A stretch of DNA of 46,873 bases from Promethearchaeota archaeon (GTDB taxonomy: Archaea; Asgardarchaeota; Lokiarchaeia; Sigyniarchaeales; SOKP01). The notes beneath the pieces were generated by a model that worked only from the letters and a program-made list of their open reading frames with translations, searched no databases and was not told the origin of the DNA. The DNA lies in contig JAEOSD010000003.1 in the NCBI GenBank assembly GCA_016840545.1, positions 1 through 46,873 of the forward strand, in the 5' to 3' direction. Of the stretch, positions 24,456 to 32,874 are shown piece by piece. The position numbers and the translations under genes were made by a program. How positions within the stretch are numbered: position 1 is the first letter of the stretch; the number at the start of each line of letters is the position of its first letter.

Positions 24456-25412
24456 ATGAACTTCAAAATAATTATCTATGGTCAAGAGGGTGTAGGAACC
24501 AGTACTTTTCTTAAGAAGTATGCTAAGACTCCCATACATGTAGACGATGAAATAGAAGAAATGAGGAGCCCATTCTCTGATACAATATATTATAGTATAA
24601 GAAAAAAATTCGATAAAAAATATACTATAAGTTCCATAATGAATGAAATTAAAAATATTTACGATAACGCCTTACACAAATACAGTAATAAGATTATTAA
24701 CGCAGAATTATTTATAAATCCGGATATACAAAAAGCATTCGGATTTAAAATAAAAATATCACCTGAGATTGATTGGTTATCTTTTATATTTGATTATAAT
24801 GGATCAAAAGTAGTATGTAGAGGTTCTATCAAGACAGAGATAGCAAAAGATTTTTTTAAGGTTCATGGAACGGCTCTAGAATTAATTAATTTATTCAATA
24901 ACTTTGATTATTCTGTAGAATTAATTGATCAGACAGAAACTAGTTCATTTTCTACAAAGTCAGATAGGGAATTAATTGTTGGAGCAGACTTTTTCCTTAA
25001 AAAGATTATGGTTGATGAAAATACCATTAATTTACAAATTTGGCATATCACAAGTGAGGAAAGATTTCAGTTTTTAATACCAACCTATATAAAAGGTTCC
25101 TTAGGAGCCATTTTAATTTTTGATATTACAAATTCTAAAACATTATATCATTTAATCGAGATTATTCGAATTATTAAAGAAAATGTTGGTAATATTCCAA
25201 TCATATTGGTTGGGAATAAACTTGATTTAAAAAAATCAAGAGAAGTTTTTAAAGAAGAAGGAAATTTATTTAAGGAATCATACAGTTTAGCCTCTTACAT
25301 AGAAATTTCATCTAATTTGGGATATAATATTGAAACTGTATTTATAGAACTTGTAAAATTATTATTAAAATATGCGCCCCAAAATGATGGATTAAGCATT
25401 CCGAATCTCTAG
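24456..25412 (+). CDS. Divergent Ras-like small GTPase-fold protein with large insertion
   Basis: A 318-residue protein with Ras-superfamily landmarks spread apart by an insert. G1 is GQEGVGTST (residues 9-17): the P-loop lysine is replaced by Thr15. After about 120 extra residues comes LIVGADFFLKKI (switch I-like, without the usual Thr), then LQIWHITSEERF, where WDxxGQE has become WHITSEE (Asp to His197, Gly to Ser200). G4 is intact, VGNKLDL (Asn254-Asp257), and G5 reads EISSNLG. Guanine binding may persist, but normal hydrolysis is doubtful. Asgard archaea carry many such GTPases. The inserted region is alpha/beta and unrecognised. ATG start; a 99-residue gene follows on the same strand. 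Confidence 0.82.
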   Translation: MNFKIIIYGQEGVGTSTFLKKYAKTPIHVDDEIEEMRSPFSDTIYYSIRKKFDKKYTISSIMNEIKNIYDNALHKYSNKIINAELFINPDIQKAFGFKIKISPEIDWLSFIFDYNGSKVVCRGSIKTEIAKDFFKVHGTALELINLFNNFDYSVELIDQTETSSFSTKSDRELIVGADFFLKKIMVDENTINLQIWHITSEERFQFLIPTYIKGSLGAILIFDITNSKTLYHLIEIIRIIKENVGNIPIILVGNKLDLKKSREVFKEEGNLFKESYSLASYIEISSNLGYNIETVFIELVKLLLKYAPQNDGLSIPNL

Positions 25413-25558
25413 AAATCGCGTTTAAGAAACTAATTTTTTTTAAATCTAACGATTTTTTTAAAAATAACTTCAATTTGAGGGAATTTTAGCAAAAAATTAG
25501 CGTCTTTAAAGAGAGGGTAAAGTGAATTTTTAAATAGTAAAAAAGTTATTTATTGGAT

Positions 25559-25858
25559 ATGAGAAGTGACGTCTTAACTTTAGAGGGTGTGAAGATTAAT
25601 AATACAATTGAGAGATTTATCAATTATTTTCAACCTAGCGGTAAATTCACAGATGCTACAGACACTATCCATGTATTTATTATTGAGCAATATTATTTTA
25701 GAGCGGGATCAACTATTGCATCGACAGTAATTTTTGAACAAAAGGATCAAAGTACCTTGGTAATTCATATGGTGGTAGCTGGAGGAGGCATAACCATATT
25801 TTCTGGGAATGCTAAGAAATCTATGCTTAAGAAGCTAAGAAACTTCTTATTAGAATAA
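25559..25858 (+). CDS. Conserved-looking small protein, function unknown
   Basis: A 99-residue protein from ATG 25559 (a TTG at 25553 would add two residues). Alternating strands include TIHVFIIEQYYFRAGSTIAS and LVIHMVVAGGGITIFSGNA, then a basic helix KKSMLKKLRNFLLE. It looks like a single compact alpha/beta domain with a Gly-rich turn; similar AGGG-type endings occur in uncharacterised archaeal proteins. It follows the GTPase-fold gene by about 145 bases and converges with nadM. No assignment made. A GTPase-associated role is only a neighbourhood guess. Confidence 0.6.
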   Translation: MRSDVLTLEGVKINNTIERFINYFQPSGKFTDATDTIHVFIIEQYYFRAGSTIASTVIFEQKDQSTLVIHMVVAGGGITIFSGNAKKSMLKKLRNFLLE

Positions 25859-25864
25859 ATGAAT

Positions 25865-26431
25865 TCAGAACTCCTTTAATCTGTGTACGATATTCCATTC
25901 TTTAACAAGTTTAGCTACACTAGAAGGTACAAAATGTTCCCACGATTCCCCTTTTATCATAGCGTCCCGAATCTCGCTACCATTTAATCCTTTTTTCTCC
26001 AATGGAACTTCCCATAGGATGTGAATTTTTAAGCCTAATTTCTCAAAATATTTTCTTTTTTGGCGCCCCCAATCATCGTAGATTGTAAGAAAGAATATGG
26101 CATCCATCGGAACATAAAATTTGACAAGTTCTGGAAGATTAATTGGAAATGGAACGATTGAAAATTCAGATAATTTTAAACCTTTTTCCAATAATGCTTC
26201 TCGTATCATTACATAACGTTCATAGTAAGTCAATGGGTTGGCTAAAGAAGTGTTTCGATGTGGATTCGATTTATGGTCTTTAGTTAAGAAGGGATCAGGA
26301 TTTGTAATCCCTACAATAAAGTGTTTACATAATTCTTTTCCTGCTAATAGATATTTCATGTGATCATTATGCAGTATCTGGAATCTTCCATGAATCACGC
26401 CAATATCGTAAACTGATTCTTTATTTTGCAT
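25865..26431 (-). CDS. nadM: Nicotinamide-nucleotide adenylyltransferase
   Basis: A 188-residue archaeal NMN/NaMN adenylyltransferase that makes NAD or deamido-NAD from the mononucleotide and ATP. The nucleotidyltransferase HxGH-type motif is GRFQILHNDHMKYLL (residues about 15-29). VGITNPDPFL and the C-terminal LNGSEIRDAMIKG, counterpart of the ISTMTR loop, complete the site. PLTYYERYVMIREAL is typical of the archaeal family. Slightly longer than the 168-178 residues common in this family. Nicotinate phosphoribosyltransferase, the preceding salvage enzyme, lies 7 kb away at 32875-34254 on the other strand, so the two are not in one operon. Confidence 0.9.
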   Translation of the reverse strand: MQNKESVYDIGVIHGRFQILHNDHMKYLLAGKELCKHFIVGITNPDPFLTKDHKSNPHRNTSLANPLTYYERYVMIREALLEKGLKLSEFSIVPFPINLPELVKFYVPMDAIFFLTIYDDWGRQKRKYFEKLGLKIHILWEVPLEKKGLNGSEIRDAMIKGESWEHFVPSSVAKLVKEWNIVHRLKEF

Positions 26432-26597
26432 CTAATCATAAGAATTATTTTATTTTAACGTAAATCGAATAATTCAAAAGATAATAATAATCTTTTTATT
26501 TAGAAGTTTCATAATCACTATTTTTTCAGGCTTTAACTATTTATAAATTCTGATAGAATTTTTATTTTATAACTGAGTGAAGTTTTCTGGTTTTTAA

Positions 26598-27791
26598 ATG
26601 TCAGTTAAAAATTCATTTCAAGCACTATTTGGAGATTTCAACAAGAACAAAAGTAAAAATCAAGATACCACAATATTTATCCATGCAAGCGACACTCATT
26701 TGGGGAGTCATCAGTATAGAAATGAATATCGAGCAGACGATTTTATTAGAGCTTTTCAAGAAATTTTTTGTCTTTCAATAATTCATAATGCAGACTTTAT
26801 TTTATTAGGTGGTGATGTTTTTACATCCTTAGAAATGCTTCCTGGAAAGTTAACTAAGATTATAAATATTCTAACAGACTTTAAAGATTATACTGGTGGA
26901 ATAATTCCTATTATAGCGATAGAAGGAAATCATGATATTCGGAAATTTTCAAGGGGAGTAAAATTTTCTAAGCGTGGACAGTCATGGTTGAAACTTTTAC
27001 TCAATTTAGATTTATTAATTCTTCTTGATGGTAATATGGAGGCACCTCCAAATTCAATTTACTTACCTTATGACTTTAAGCATAAAATGGGAGGGAAAAT
27101 CCAAATTAAAAATGTTGTCATTTATGGTAATCATTATCTTGGTGAAAACCCAGAGGAATATATTCCGAAGATAACAAAAGCAATAGAAAAGAAGGATAAT
27201 TTTTTTTACATTCTATTACAACATTTTGGAATCAAAGGACAAATGAAAAATGTACCAGGAATTAATTATAATAAATTGCTTTCATTAAGAGAAAAAGTTG
27301 ATTATCTAGCTTTAGGACATTATCATTTACAATTCATCTTAGATGATTGGGTTTATAATCCCGGGTCTACTGAGGTAGCTTGTTCGGTTGATTCTAATTT
27401 TAAAAGAGGAGTCTTTATTGTTAAAATAACGGGAAAAACACACTATGAAAAAAAAGTTTATTCTCTTAGATTAATTAATAGAAAAAATATCTGGAAAACC
27501 ATATATTTCCCTTATTCTTTTAAAAATAAAGAGGATATTAAAAATTACATAACTAAAAATCTAAAAGTAGAAATGAATAGATCAGGAGATGAACTTGATC
27601 TTTCAAATCCTGAAATACCTATGCTATATCTTGTATTGAAGGGCTGGAAACCATTATTAAAATATAAATTGAATGAAAGAGATTTGAAAGCAGAAATCTT
27701 AAAATCTTTACATGTAGTTGATGTAAAAATTTATCAAAAATTTTCTGATCCTATAAAAAATCTAAATGAATTTCTTAATATTACTTCATAA
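26598..27791 (+). CDS. Mre11-like DNA repair nuclease
   Basis: A 397-residue calcineurin-type phosphoesterase of the Mre11/SbcD family. Metal ligands are in order: FIHASDTHLGSHQYR, ILLGGDVF, IAIEGNHDIRK, LLQHFGIKG and LALGHYHLQ. The nuclease core spans about 25-265, with a C-terminal capping region afterwards. Mre11 works with Rad50 in double-strand-break processing; no Rad50, HerA or NurA gene is adjacent, unlike the usual archaeal clustering. The N-terminal 24 residues (Lys/Asn rich) precede the first strand and are an unusual extension. ATG start. A stand-alone Mre11-like paralogue is possible. Confidence 0.88.
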   Translation: MSVKNSFQALFGDFNKNKSKNQDTTIFIHASDTHLGSHQYRNEYRADDFIRAFQEIFCLSIIHNADFILLGGDVFTSLEMLPGKLTKIINILTDFKDYTGGIIPIIAIEGNHDIRKFSRGVKFSKRGQSWLKLLLNLDLLILLDGNMEAPPNSIYLPYDFKHKMGGKIQIKNVVIYGNHYLGENPEEYIPKITKAIEKKDNFFYILLQHFGIKGQMKNVPGINYNKLLSLREKVDYLALGHYHLQFILDDWVYNPGSTEVACSVDSNFKRGVFIVKITGKTHYEKKVYSLRLINRKNIWKTIYFPYSFKNKEDIKNYITKNLKVEMNRSGDELDLSNPEIPMLYLVLKGWKPLLKYKLNERDLKAEILKSLHVVDVKIYQKFSDPIKNLNEFLNITS

Positions 27792-27859
27792 TTGATTGGA
27801 TTTAGACTTAATACTATAAAATTAGATCTTTTTAAACAACAATAATTAAAAATATAATT

Positions 27860-29476
27860 ATGGCATTAAAGGCTTTTCTTAAAAAAAATAAATTTTTTAG
27901 CATTATAACGTTAGTTTTTACTATTTGGATTTTATTTCTGATAATTTTAGCCATATTTAATAGGAGAAATGTGATATTTTGGGAAAATATCTCTAATACT
28001 GATGTTTCTTCGGAATACTTGAGTGTTTTACCTCCCTTAAGGTATATTTTAGAACCAATTGCTCAATTATCATTTATTTTAGAAATGGAATTCTCTTGGT
28101 TATTTTTAGTTATCATAATATACCCCATTTTACGAATAATGTATTTAATTTTAAGGAGAAAAGGAATAATACATTCTAAAAAACTTAGATTGATAGCAAA
28201 ACCGTTAGCAGATGTCATTAGATTTTCTTATAAAGTTTTAATGCTAACCATATTGGTTATTGGGTTAATAATTCTTGCAGGTTATTTAATTCAAGGATAT
28301 TTTTTTGTTAATAGGTATTTTATGATTCCTGTTCAAATTGGAGTTCATTTATGTATCATACTTATTATAATTAAGACATTATATGTTTTGATTAAATTAT
28401 TTCATCCTAAACTTCAGTGTAATTATTCCAAGAAAAGAGAAAAAAAAGTAAGAAAGAGAATAAAAAGAAGATCTTCAAAATTTATAAAAAGAGAATTTGT
28501 TTATTTAGTAGGAATTTGTTCCTTACTTCTGGGTATCAATATAGTATTAATTTCAATACCCTTTCCTACACATAGAATTGTACCTATCATTCCTCTTGAC
28601 GATGATGAATTTTTATTTGATTTTCATGTTCATACTACTTATTCTGATGGTTGGCTTACTCCAGAAGAGAGAGTTCTTTGGTATATAGAACAAGGAATTT
28701 CTGGTGCTGCATTTTCTGATCACGACAATATAAGAGGTGCATCAGCGGCTCAAAACTTTGTCGAAGCGAATGAACTTCAATTCATAGTTTTCATGGCTGA
28801 GGAATGGACTGATAATGAAAACGATATTCATATGAATTATTTTGGGATTGCAGAAGAATTAGTCCCACTTCAATCTTATACTCCTGGAGGCCCTAAAGCT
28901 ATGAATGCTCAAGATACTATAGCTTATATAAAGGCTAATGGAGGATATATTACTGTAAATCATTATAATTACGATCCTAATCCAAATGGATATTTTGGTG
29001 TCCCATATAATTTGACTCAGTTAAGAGATTGGGGCGTTGATGGTTTTGAAATTATTAATGGTGGTAGTTATGGAGGTAAATATCAAGATATAAGAAATTT
29101 TGCTATATCCAACAATTTAATATGCATAGGAGGAAGTGATATCCACACAAATGAACCATTAAACACGTTTCTTAAAATAAAATTATCTGATCCAACGAAT
29201 TTAACAATTACAAATATCTTTGAAACTATGAAAACAAATTCAAATCATGAAGTAATTGGTATAAAGTTAAATCCTAAAGCAGTTGACTTCCCTGGTGATC
29301 TAAATGATTTTGGGTTTTATGTAATTGAAGATTTTATCAATTATTTTCTAAATATTGACATTTACCAATCATTATCATGGATCATATGGTCTGGAGCTGT
29401 ATATATAATAATTTTTCTGTCTTATAGAAAAATTAAAAAAGTAGACTTAGCTTTTTTAAAACGTAAAATCTTATAA
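27860..29476 (+). CDS. Membrane-anchored PHP-domain phosphoesterase
   Basis: A 538-residue protein with an N-terminal half of about five membrane spans (near 12-33, 78-97, 125-149, 155-178, 212-232), a basic loop at 188-210, a PHP domain at about 254-460 and a C-terminal span near 505-527. PHP metal motifs are visible: DFHVHTTYSDG, AFSDHDNIRGA, VNHYNYDPN and IGGSDIHTNEP. PHP domains hydrolyse phosphoesters with two or three metals, as in histidinol phosphatase or RNase AM. With an odd number of N-terminal spans the domain may face the cell exterior. Substrate unknown. Confidence 0.86.
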   Translation: MALKAFLKKNKFFSIITLVFTIWILFLIILAIFNRRNVIFWENISNTDVSSEYLSVLPPLRYILEPIAQLSFILEMEFSWLFLVIIIYPILRIMYLILRRKGIIHSKKLRLIAKPLADVIRFSYKVLMLTILVIGLIILAGYLIQGYFFVNRYFMIPVQIGVHLCIILIIIKTLYVLIKLFHPKLQCNYSKKREKKVRKRIKRRSSKFIKREFVYLVGICSLLLGINIVLISIPFPTHRIVPIIPLDDDEFLFDFHVHTTYSDGWLTPEERVLWYIEQGISGAAFSDHDNIRGASAAQNFVEANELQFIVFMAEEWTDNENDIHMNYFGIAEELVPLQSYTPGGPKAMNAQDTIAYIKANGGYITVNHYNYDPNPNGYFGVPYNLTQLRDWGVDGFEIINGGSYGGKYQDIRNFAISNNLICIGGSDIHTNEPLNTFLKIKLSDPTNLTITNIFETMKTNSNHEVIGIKLNPKAVDFPGDLNDFGFYVIEDFINYFLNIDIYQSLSWIIWSGAVYIIIFLSYRKIKKVDLAFLKRKIL

Positions 29477-29497
29477 CTAATTTTCTAATTTTTTTAT

Positions 29498-29953
29498 TTA
29501 AATATAGTAAAAAGATTTATCATCATCGTATTTATCCTTATCATCATCATTCTCGTCATCATCATCATTTAGAAATTTCTTTGAAAGTAATTTAATTAAT
29601 TCTTCTGGATCCATATCAGGGTCAATATCTTTTAAATCATTCAAGTTTATAGGGATTATCCCACCTTTTTTAAATGGAATCATACCTGCTTTTATTTCTT
29701 TTTCTATTTTTTGTTGCTTTCGAGCATTTAAAGCTAACTCTTTTTTCATTAATTCGCTTAACTGGTCGGCTACGAGTTCATCCAATTCTTCTGGTCTTAA
29801 ATTTAGAAGTATTTCCTCGCTATAAAGTCTAGTAAGTCTTTTTATAGCCTTTAGTTTCTTATATTCGGGTATTTGGTTAATGGATTTCAAGCCTAAAAGG
29901 TTAATTATATTCAACCAATCCAGTTGATAAGTCCAAGGTTCTGTTTCTGACAT
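29498..29953 (-). CDS. Acidic-tailed hypothetical protein
   Basis: A 151-residue protein of unknown function. The first 100 residues are helical and charged, with a Leu-rich EILLNLRPEELDELVADQL stretch and a probable coiled coil at 60-88. The last 25 residues are almost entirely Asp/Asn/Lys/Glu, encoded by a run of GAT/GAC codons, before the end SFYYI. The architecture suggests a protein-binding or chaperone-like role, but no domain is recognised. ATG start; it converges with the PHP membrane protein gene. Repetitive codons at 29515-29570 are prone to length change. Confidence 0.65.
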   Translation of the reverse strand: MSETEPWTYQLDWLNIINLLGLKSINQIPEYKKLKAIKRLTRLYSEEILLNLRPEELDELVADQLSELMKKELALNARKQQKIEKEIKAGMIPFKKGGIIPINLNDLKDIDPDMDPEELIKLLSKKFLNDDDDENDDDKDKYDDDKSFYYI

Positions 29954-30056
29954 TTTATTATATAAAATTAGTTATCAAATTTTGAAATTTTGGATGCTAG
30001 TTAAATGTTTTCACCATTATGTTTTGAAATTATAACGAAAAAATTTTTAATCTGCT

Positions 30057-30905
30057 TTAATTTTTGAAGAACTTCTGAAAATTTGCAACAATTAGTTCGG
30101 GTTTATCATGCATAACCCAATGAGAAGCATCTATCTTAACAACTGTAAGATCCTTAACATATTCAGATAATCCATCTAAAACTTGAGGTAATACCGCCTT
30201 ATCTTGCATACCATGAATGACTAAGGTTGGTAGGCTGATAATTCCTGTCCAATCATCAAAATTAAGATTTGCCCTATAATAATTGACACCACTTAATATT
30301 GCGTTCGGTTGAGACCAGGCATCTAAATATTTTTGTTTATCAGTTTCGGTAAAATCTTTTTTATTAATCAATCCTTCAAAGACAGCCCATTTTAACCACT
30401 TATAATCATTTTCGTAAAGGAATTTTTCCCCATCTGGTTTAAGGAATTCAAAAATATAAAAACTGGCTTTCTGTTGGTCCTTATCAGTTCTTAATTTTTC
30501 TTGAAAAATTTTTGGATGGGGCCCATTTAGTATTGCAAGCTTTTTAACCTTTTTTGGATATTTTTCAGCAAAAGCCCATGATATAACTGCTCCCCAATCG
30601 TGTCCTGCGAGGAAAAAACTACCTATATTTAATTTTTCGCTTAAAGCATGTATATCATCAACTAAAAGTTCAATTCTGTAGTTCCGAATGCCTTTTGGTT
30701 TATCTGATAAATTATATCCCCTTAAATCAGGAATTATCAGTTCAAAATCATCCTTAAGCTTAGGGATTATATTTTTCCAACCATACCAGAAATCAGGAAA
30801 ACCATGAAGTAATAATAGAGGTTCTCCAGATCCGATAATGACTGTGTGTAGTTTAATACCATTTACAGATATATATTTTTCTTCTATCTCCTTTAACCAA
30901 TCCAT
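30057..30905 (-). CDS. Alpha/beta hydrolase, epoxide hydrolase/dehalogenase type
   Basis: A 282-residue alpha/beta-hydrolase. The oxyanion motif is LLHGFPDFWYGWKNII (HGFPDFW, 34-40). The nucleophile elbow is GHDWGA (101-106) with Asp103, which marks epoxide hydrolases and haloalkane/haloacetate dehalogenases rather than serine esterases. A cap region at about 130-210 contains the conserved-type tyrosine and tryptophan-rich segment. The catalytic histidine is in DASHWVMHDKPE. Which of epoxide hydrolysis or dehalogenation applies cannot be settled by eye. ATG start, no signal peptide. Isolated gene with about 150-230 base spacers. Confidence 0.87.
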   Translation of the reverse strand: MDWLKEIEEKYISVNGIKLHTVIIGSGEPLLLLHGFPDFWYGWKNIIPKLKDDFELIIPDLRGYNLSDKPKGIRNYRIELLVDDIHALSEKLNIGSFFLAGHDWGAVISWAFAEKYPKKVKKLAILNGPHPKIFQEKLRTDKDQQKASFYIFEFLKPDGEKFLYENDYKWLKWAVFEGLINKKDFTETDKQKYLDAWSQPNAILSGVNYYRANLNFDDWTGIISLPTLVIHGMQDKAVLPQVLDGLSEYVKDLTVVKIDASHWVMHDKPELIVANFQKFFKN

Positions 30906-31023
30906 TTTAATCCTACAACATAAATGATTATTCTAATTTTGAATAGTCTTATTAAGTAAAAAACAATCGGATTATAATTCAAAAATTTTCGTTTAAAATT
31001 TGACCTATAAATTAGAGATCAGA

Positions 31024-31039
31024 GACAACAGAGGTTGTC
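31024..31039. repeat. 6-bp perfect hairpin in intergenic spacer
   Basis: GACAAC at 31024-31029 and GTTGTC at 31034-31039 flank an AGAG tetraloop-sized gap. It sits between the hydrolase start and the end of the 69-residue gene. No T-run follows closely on either strand, so its role, if any, is unclear. Confidence 0.3.
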
Positions 31040-31138
31040 AATTGTTAAATAAAATATGTAATAAAGAATTTTAAAAAATAAAATTTTCAATAAAAAGTAA
31101 CATTAAAATATAATCAACAAAAAAAACTTTTAATTCTT

Positions 31139-31348
31139 CTATTCAAAATAATTTCTGAAAGATTCTTCAAAATCATCAACCGATTCACTATTCAATTCAG
31201 CAAATTTGTAGCGTCCCCGGGGTAGATTTTTCTTTTCCTTAAAATGTTTTTTAAGAGAACTCTCAAAATCACTTGCACTCATACTATTTTCTTCTGCGAA
31301 TTTAATTTCACCAAAATTTTTCAGATATTCTGGATCTGGTTTACTCAT
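31139..31348 (-). CDS. Small protein made of two copies of a 22-residue motif
   Basis: A 69-residue protein from the ATG at 31348, preceded by GAGG about 12 bases upstream; a TTG at 31390 would add 14 lysine-rich residues but lacks such a site. Two related units are visible: IKFAEENSMSASDFESSLKK continuing to HF, and YKFAELNSESVDDFEESFRN continuing to YF, 32 residues apart, joined by a basic linker KEKKNLPRGR. Each unit is a KFAE-x-NS loop followed by an acidic helix. The family is unknown to me. An internal duplication conserved at protein level argues for a real gene; it could be a small binding or adaptor protein. Confidence 0.6.
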   Translation of the reverse strand: MSKPDPEYLKNFGEIKFAEENSMSASDFESSLKKHFKEKKNLPRGRYKFAELNSESVDDFEESFRNYFE

Positions 31349-31817
31349 TTTTTTTTTTAACCTCGTAACTTTTGTAAAACTTTTGTTCAAATAATTATTT
31401 ATATAATTAGAATACTAATGTATAATCATCTATTTAAACCTTTTCATACAATTAAAATTATTATAAAACTACATTCGGAAAAGATTCCCACTTATATGTT
31501 ATTGAATTTACTGAGAAATGAGCTATTATTTTCAAATTGTAATAATTCTACTTGCTTATCTTCGAATATTAGATATATATTGATAAAATTAATATCTCAA
31601 AATAATAATTTCATTTCAAAATTTGAAGATTTTATAAAATTTTCATAAAGTGAATTTGGATGTTTATACAATGATATAATCAATTTCAATTAATTTATTA
31701 ACAAAATCCAAAATCATGAGAACAACCCAAAAACAATAAATATGAGAATATAAATTTATAATAAAAAACGTAATTATCAATGTATTTGGAAAATTCTTCT
31801 TGTTATAGGGGCTTAAG
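31349..31817. promoter_or_regulatory. 470-base divergent spacer between the 69-residue gene and the SWIM gene
   Basis: Very AT-rich. It should contain the promoters of both flanking divergent genes. TTTATAATAAA near 31755 is a candidate TATA element for the SWIM gene, about 60 bases before its start. A plus-strand frame at 31418-31648 lacks a ribosome-binding site, has Asn/Ile/Leu-rich composition and is not accepted as a gene. No other structure seen. Confidence 0.4.
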
Positions 31818-32765
31818 ATGAGTAGAAAAATAGAAGATAAAACTTATTTAAATTATTTATTGCAATCTCTAAATGTAGATGATTTGAAACAAATTTGTAG
31901 AGATTTCAATATCAAAGGATTTTCTCAATGGAAGAAAGTAGAAATAATTGAAAATATTTTGAGCTTTTTATCTGAAGAAGAACAGAAAGAACTAATTAAA
32001 GAAAAAGAATTAGATATTATCTCAGATTCGCTGGATCTTGCAGTTAAGAAAATTAAAGGGGTAGAAAGAGAAAAATTAAGCGCAATTAGGATAGCAAATG
32101 AAGAAGAACATTTAGTTGAGATTGATTTCGAAGGTTTTAATTGGAATAGTTCCTCTTATTTAGCTATTAATCCACAAAATATTGATAACCCAGAAAGAGA
32201 TTGTGATTGCCGTATTGGAGCTAATATGGGATTTTGTAGCCATTTTTGGGTAGGATTTATTTTATCATTAAAACGAAACTATTTTCAATTAAAAGATTGG
32301 ACATTGACAATTTTACCAGAAGATTTCGAAAAGAAAATTCAAAATATAGAAATCTCAGTTATTTTAGGTGAACAAGATAAAGCAGAAGTTTTAACTTTGG
32401 TAGATACCAGTTCCGAGGATGCTGAATTAATAAAACATCTTGATCAAAGTATCACTGTTTATGAAGGGGAACTTGTTAAAATGGAAAAGAAACAACAACA
32501 ATTTCAAGATATTGTTACCAATTATTATTTGGGAGCATTGAATCACGTTCGATTTGGTCCAAGAATTCAAAAAAAAAGTGATTTTAAAGAGGAAGAGATT
32601 GAAACTATTGACGAGTTAAATATTCGAATAAGTGAAAAATTATTTGAAGAACTTAATTTAAGAGAAGGAGACAAAATAACTACCAATGGTAAATTAACTA
32701 GAGATGATTTTTTAAATTTATATGTTGTAAAGAATATCAGAAAAATCACTAAAATTAATGATTGA
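31818..32765 (+). CDS. SAP-like and SWIM zinc-finger protein
   Basis: A 315-residue probable nucleic-acid-binding protein. Residues about 10-52 resemble a SAP/Rho-N helix-extended-helix (YLLQSLNVDDLKQICRDF, then KKVEIIENILSFL). Residues 114-150 form a SWIM domain: Cys129, Cys131, Cys140 and His142 in CDCRIGANMGFCSHF. The C-terminal part is charged, with a coiled-coil-like stretch near 210-235 and a last domain containing ELNLREGDKITTNGKL. SWIM fingers bind DNA or protein and occur in repair and transposition proteins. ATG start with GGGG about 9 bases upstream. The precise role is unknown. Confidence 0.78.
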   Translation: MSRKIEDKTYLNYLLQSLNVDDLKQICRDFNIKGFSQWKKVEIIENILSFLSEEEQKELIKEKELDIISDSLDLAVKKIKGVEREKLSAIRIANEEEHLVEIDFEGFNWNSSSYLAINPQNIDNPERDCDCRIGANMGFCSHFWVGFILSLKRNYFQLKDWTLTILPEDFEKKIQNIEISVILGEQDKAEVLTLVDTSSEDAELIKHLDQSITVYEGELVKMEKKQQQFQDIVTNYYLGALNHVRFGPRIQKKSDFKEEEIETIDELNIRISEKLFEELNLREGDKITTNGKLTRDDFLNLYVVKNIRKITKIND

Positions 32766-32874
32766 TCCTATAACATAAATCAATATTAATTTCATATCTA
32801 TATAATATTAATAATATGAATACTTACCTTTTAGATTCTATTTTATGTTTGAATAATAATGTTGGAGATAAATC

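Noticed and set aside
29515..29570. CATCAT-type repeats as a possible simple-sequence regulatory element
   Set aside because: They are the codons of the Asp-rich tail of the acidic protein at 29498-29953.
31418..31648. Plus-strand 76-residue frame
   Set aside because: No ribosome-binding site, Asn/Ile/Leu-rich composition, lies in the divergent promoter spacer.
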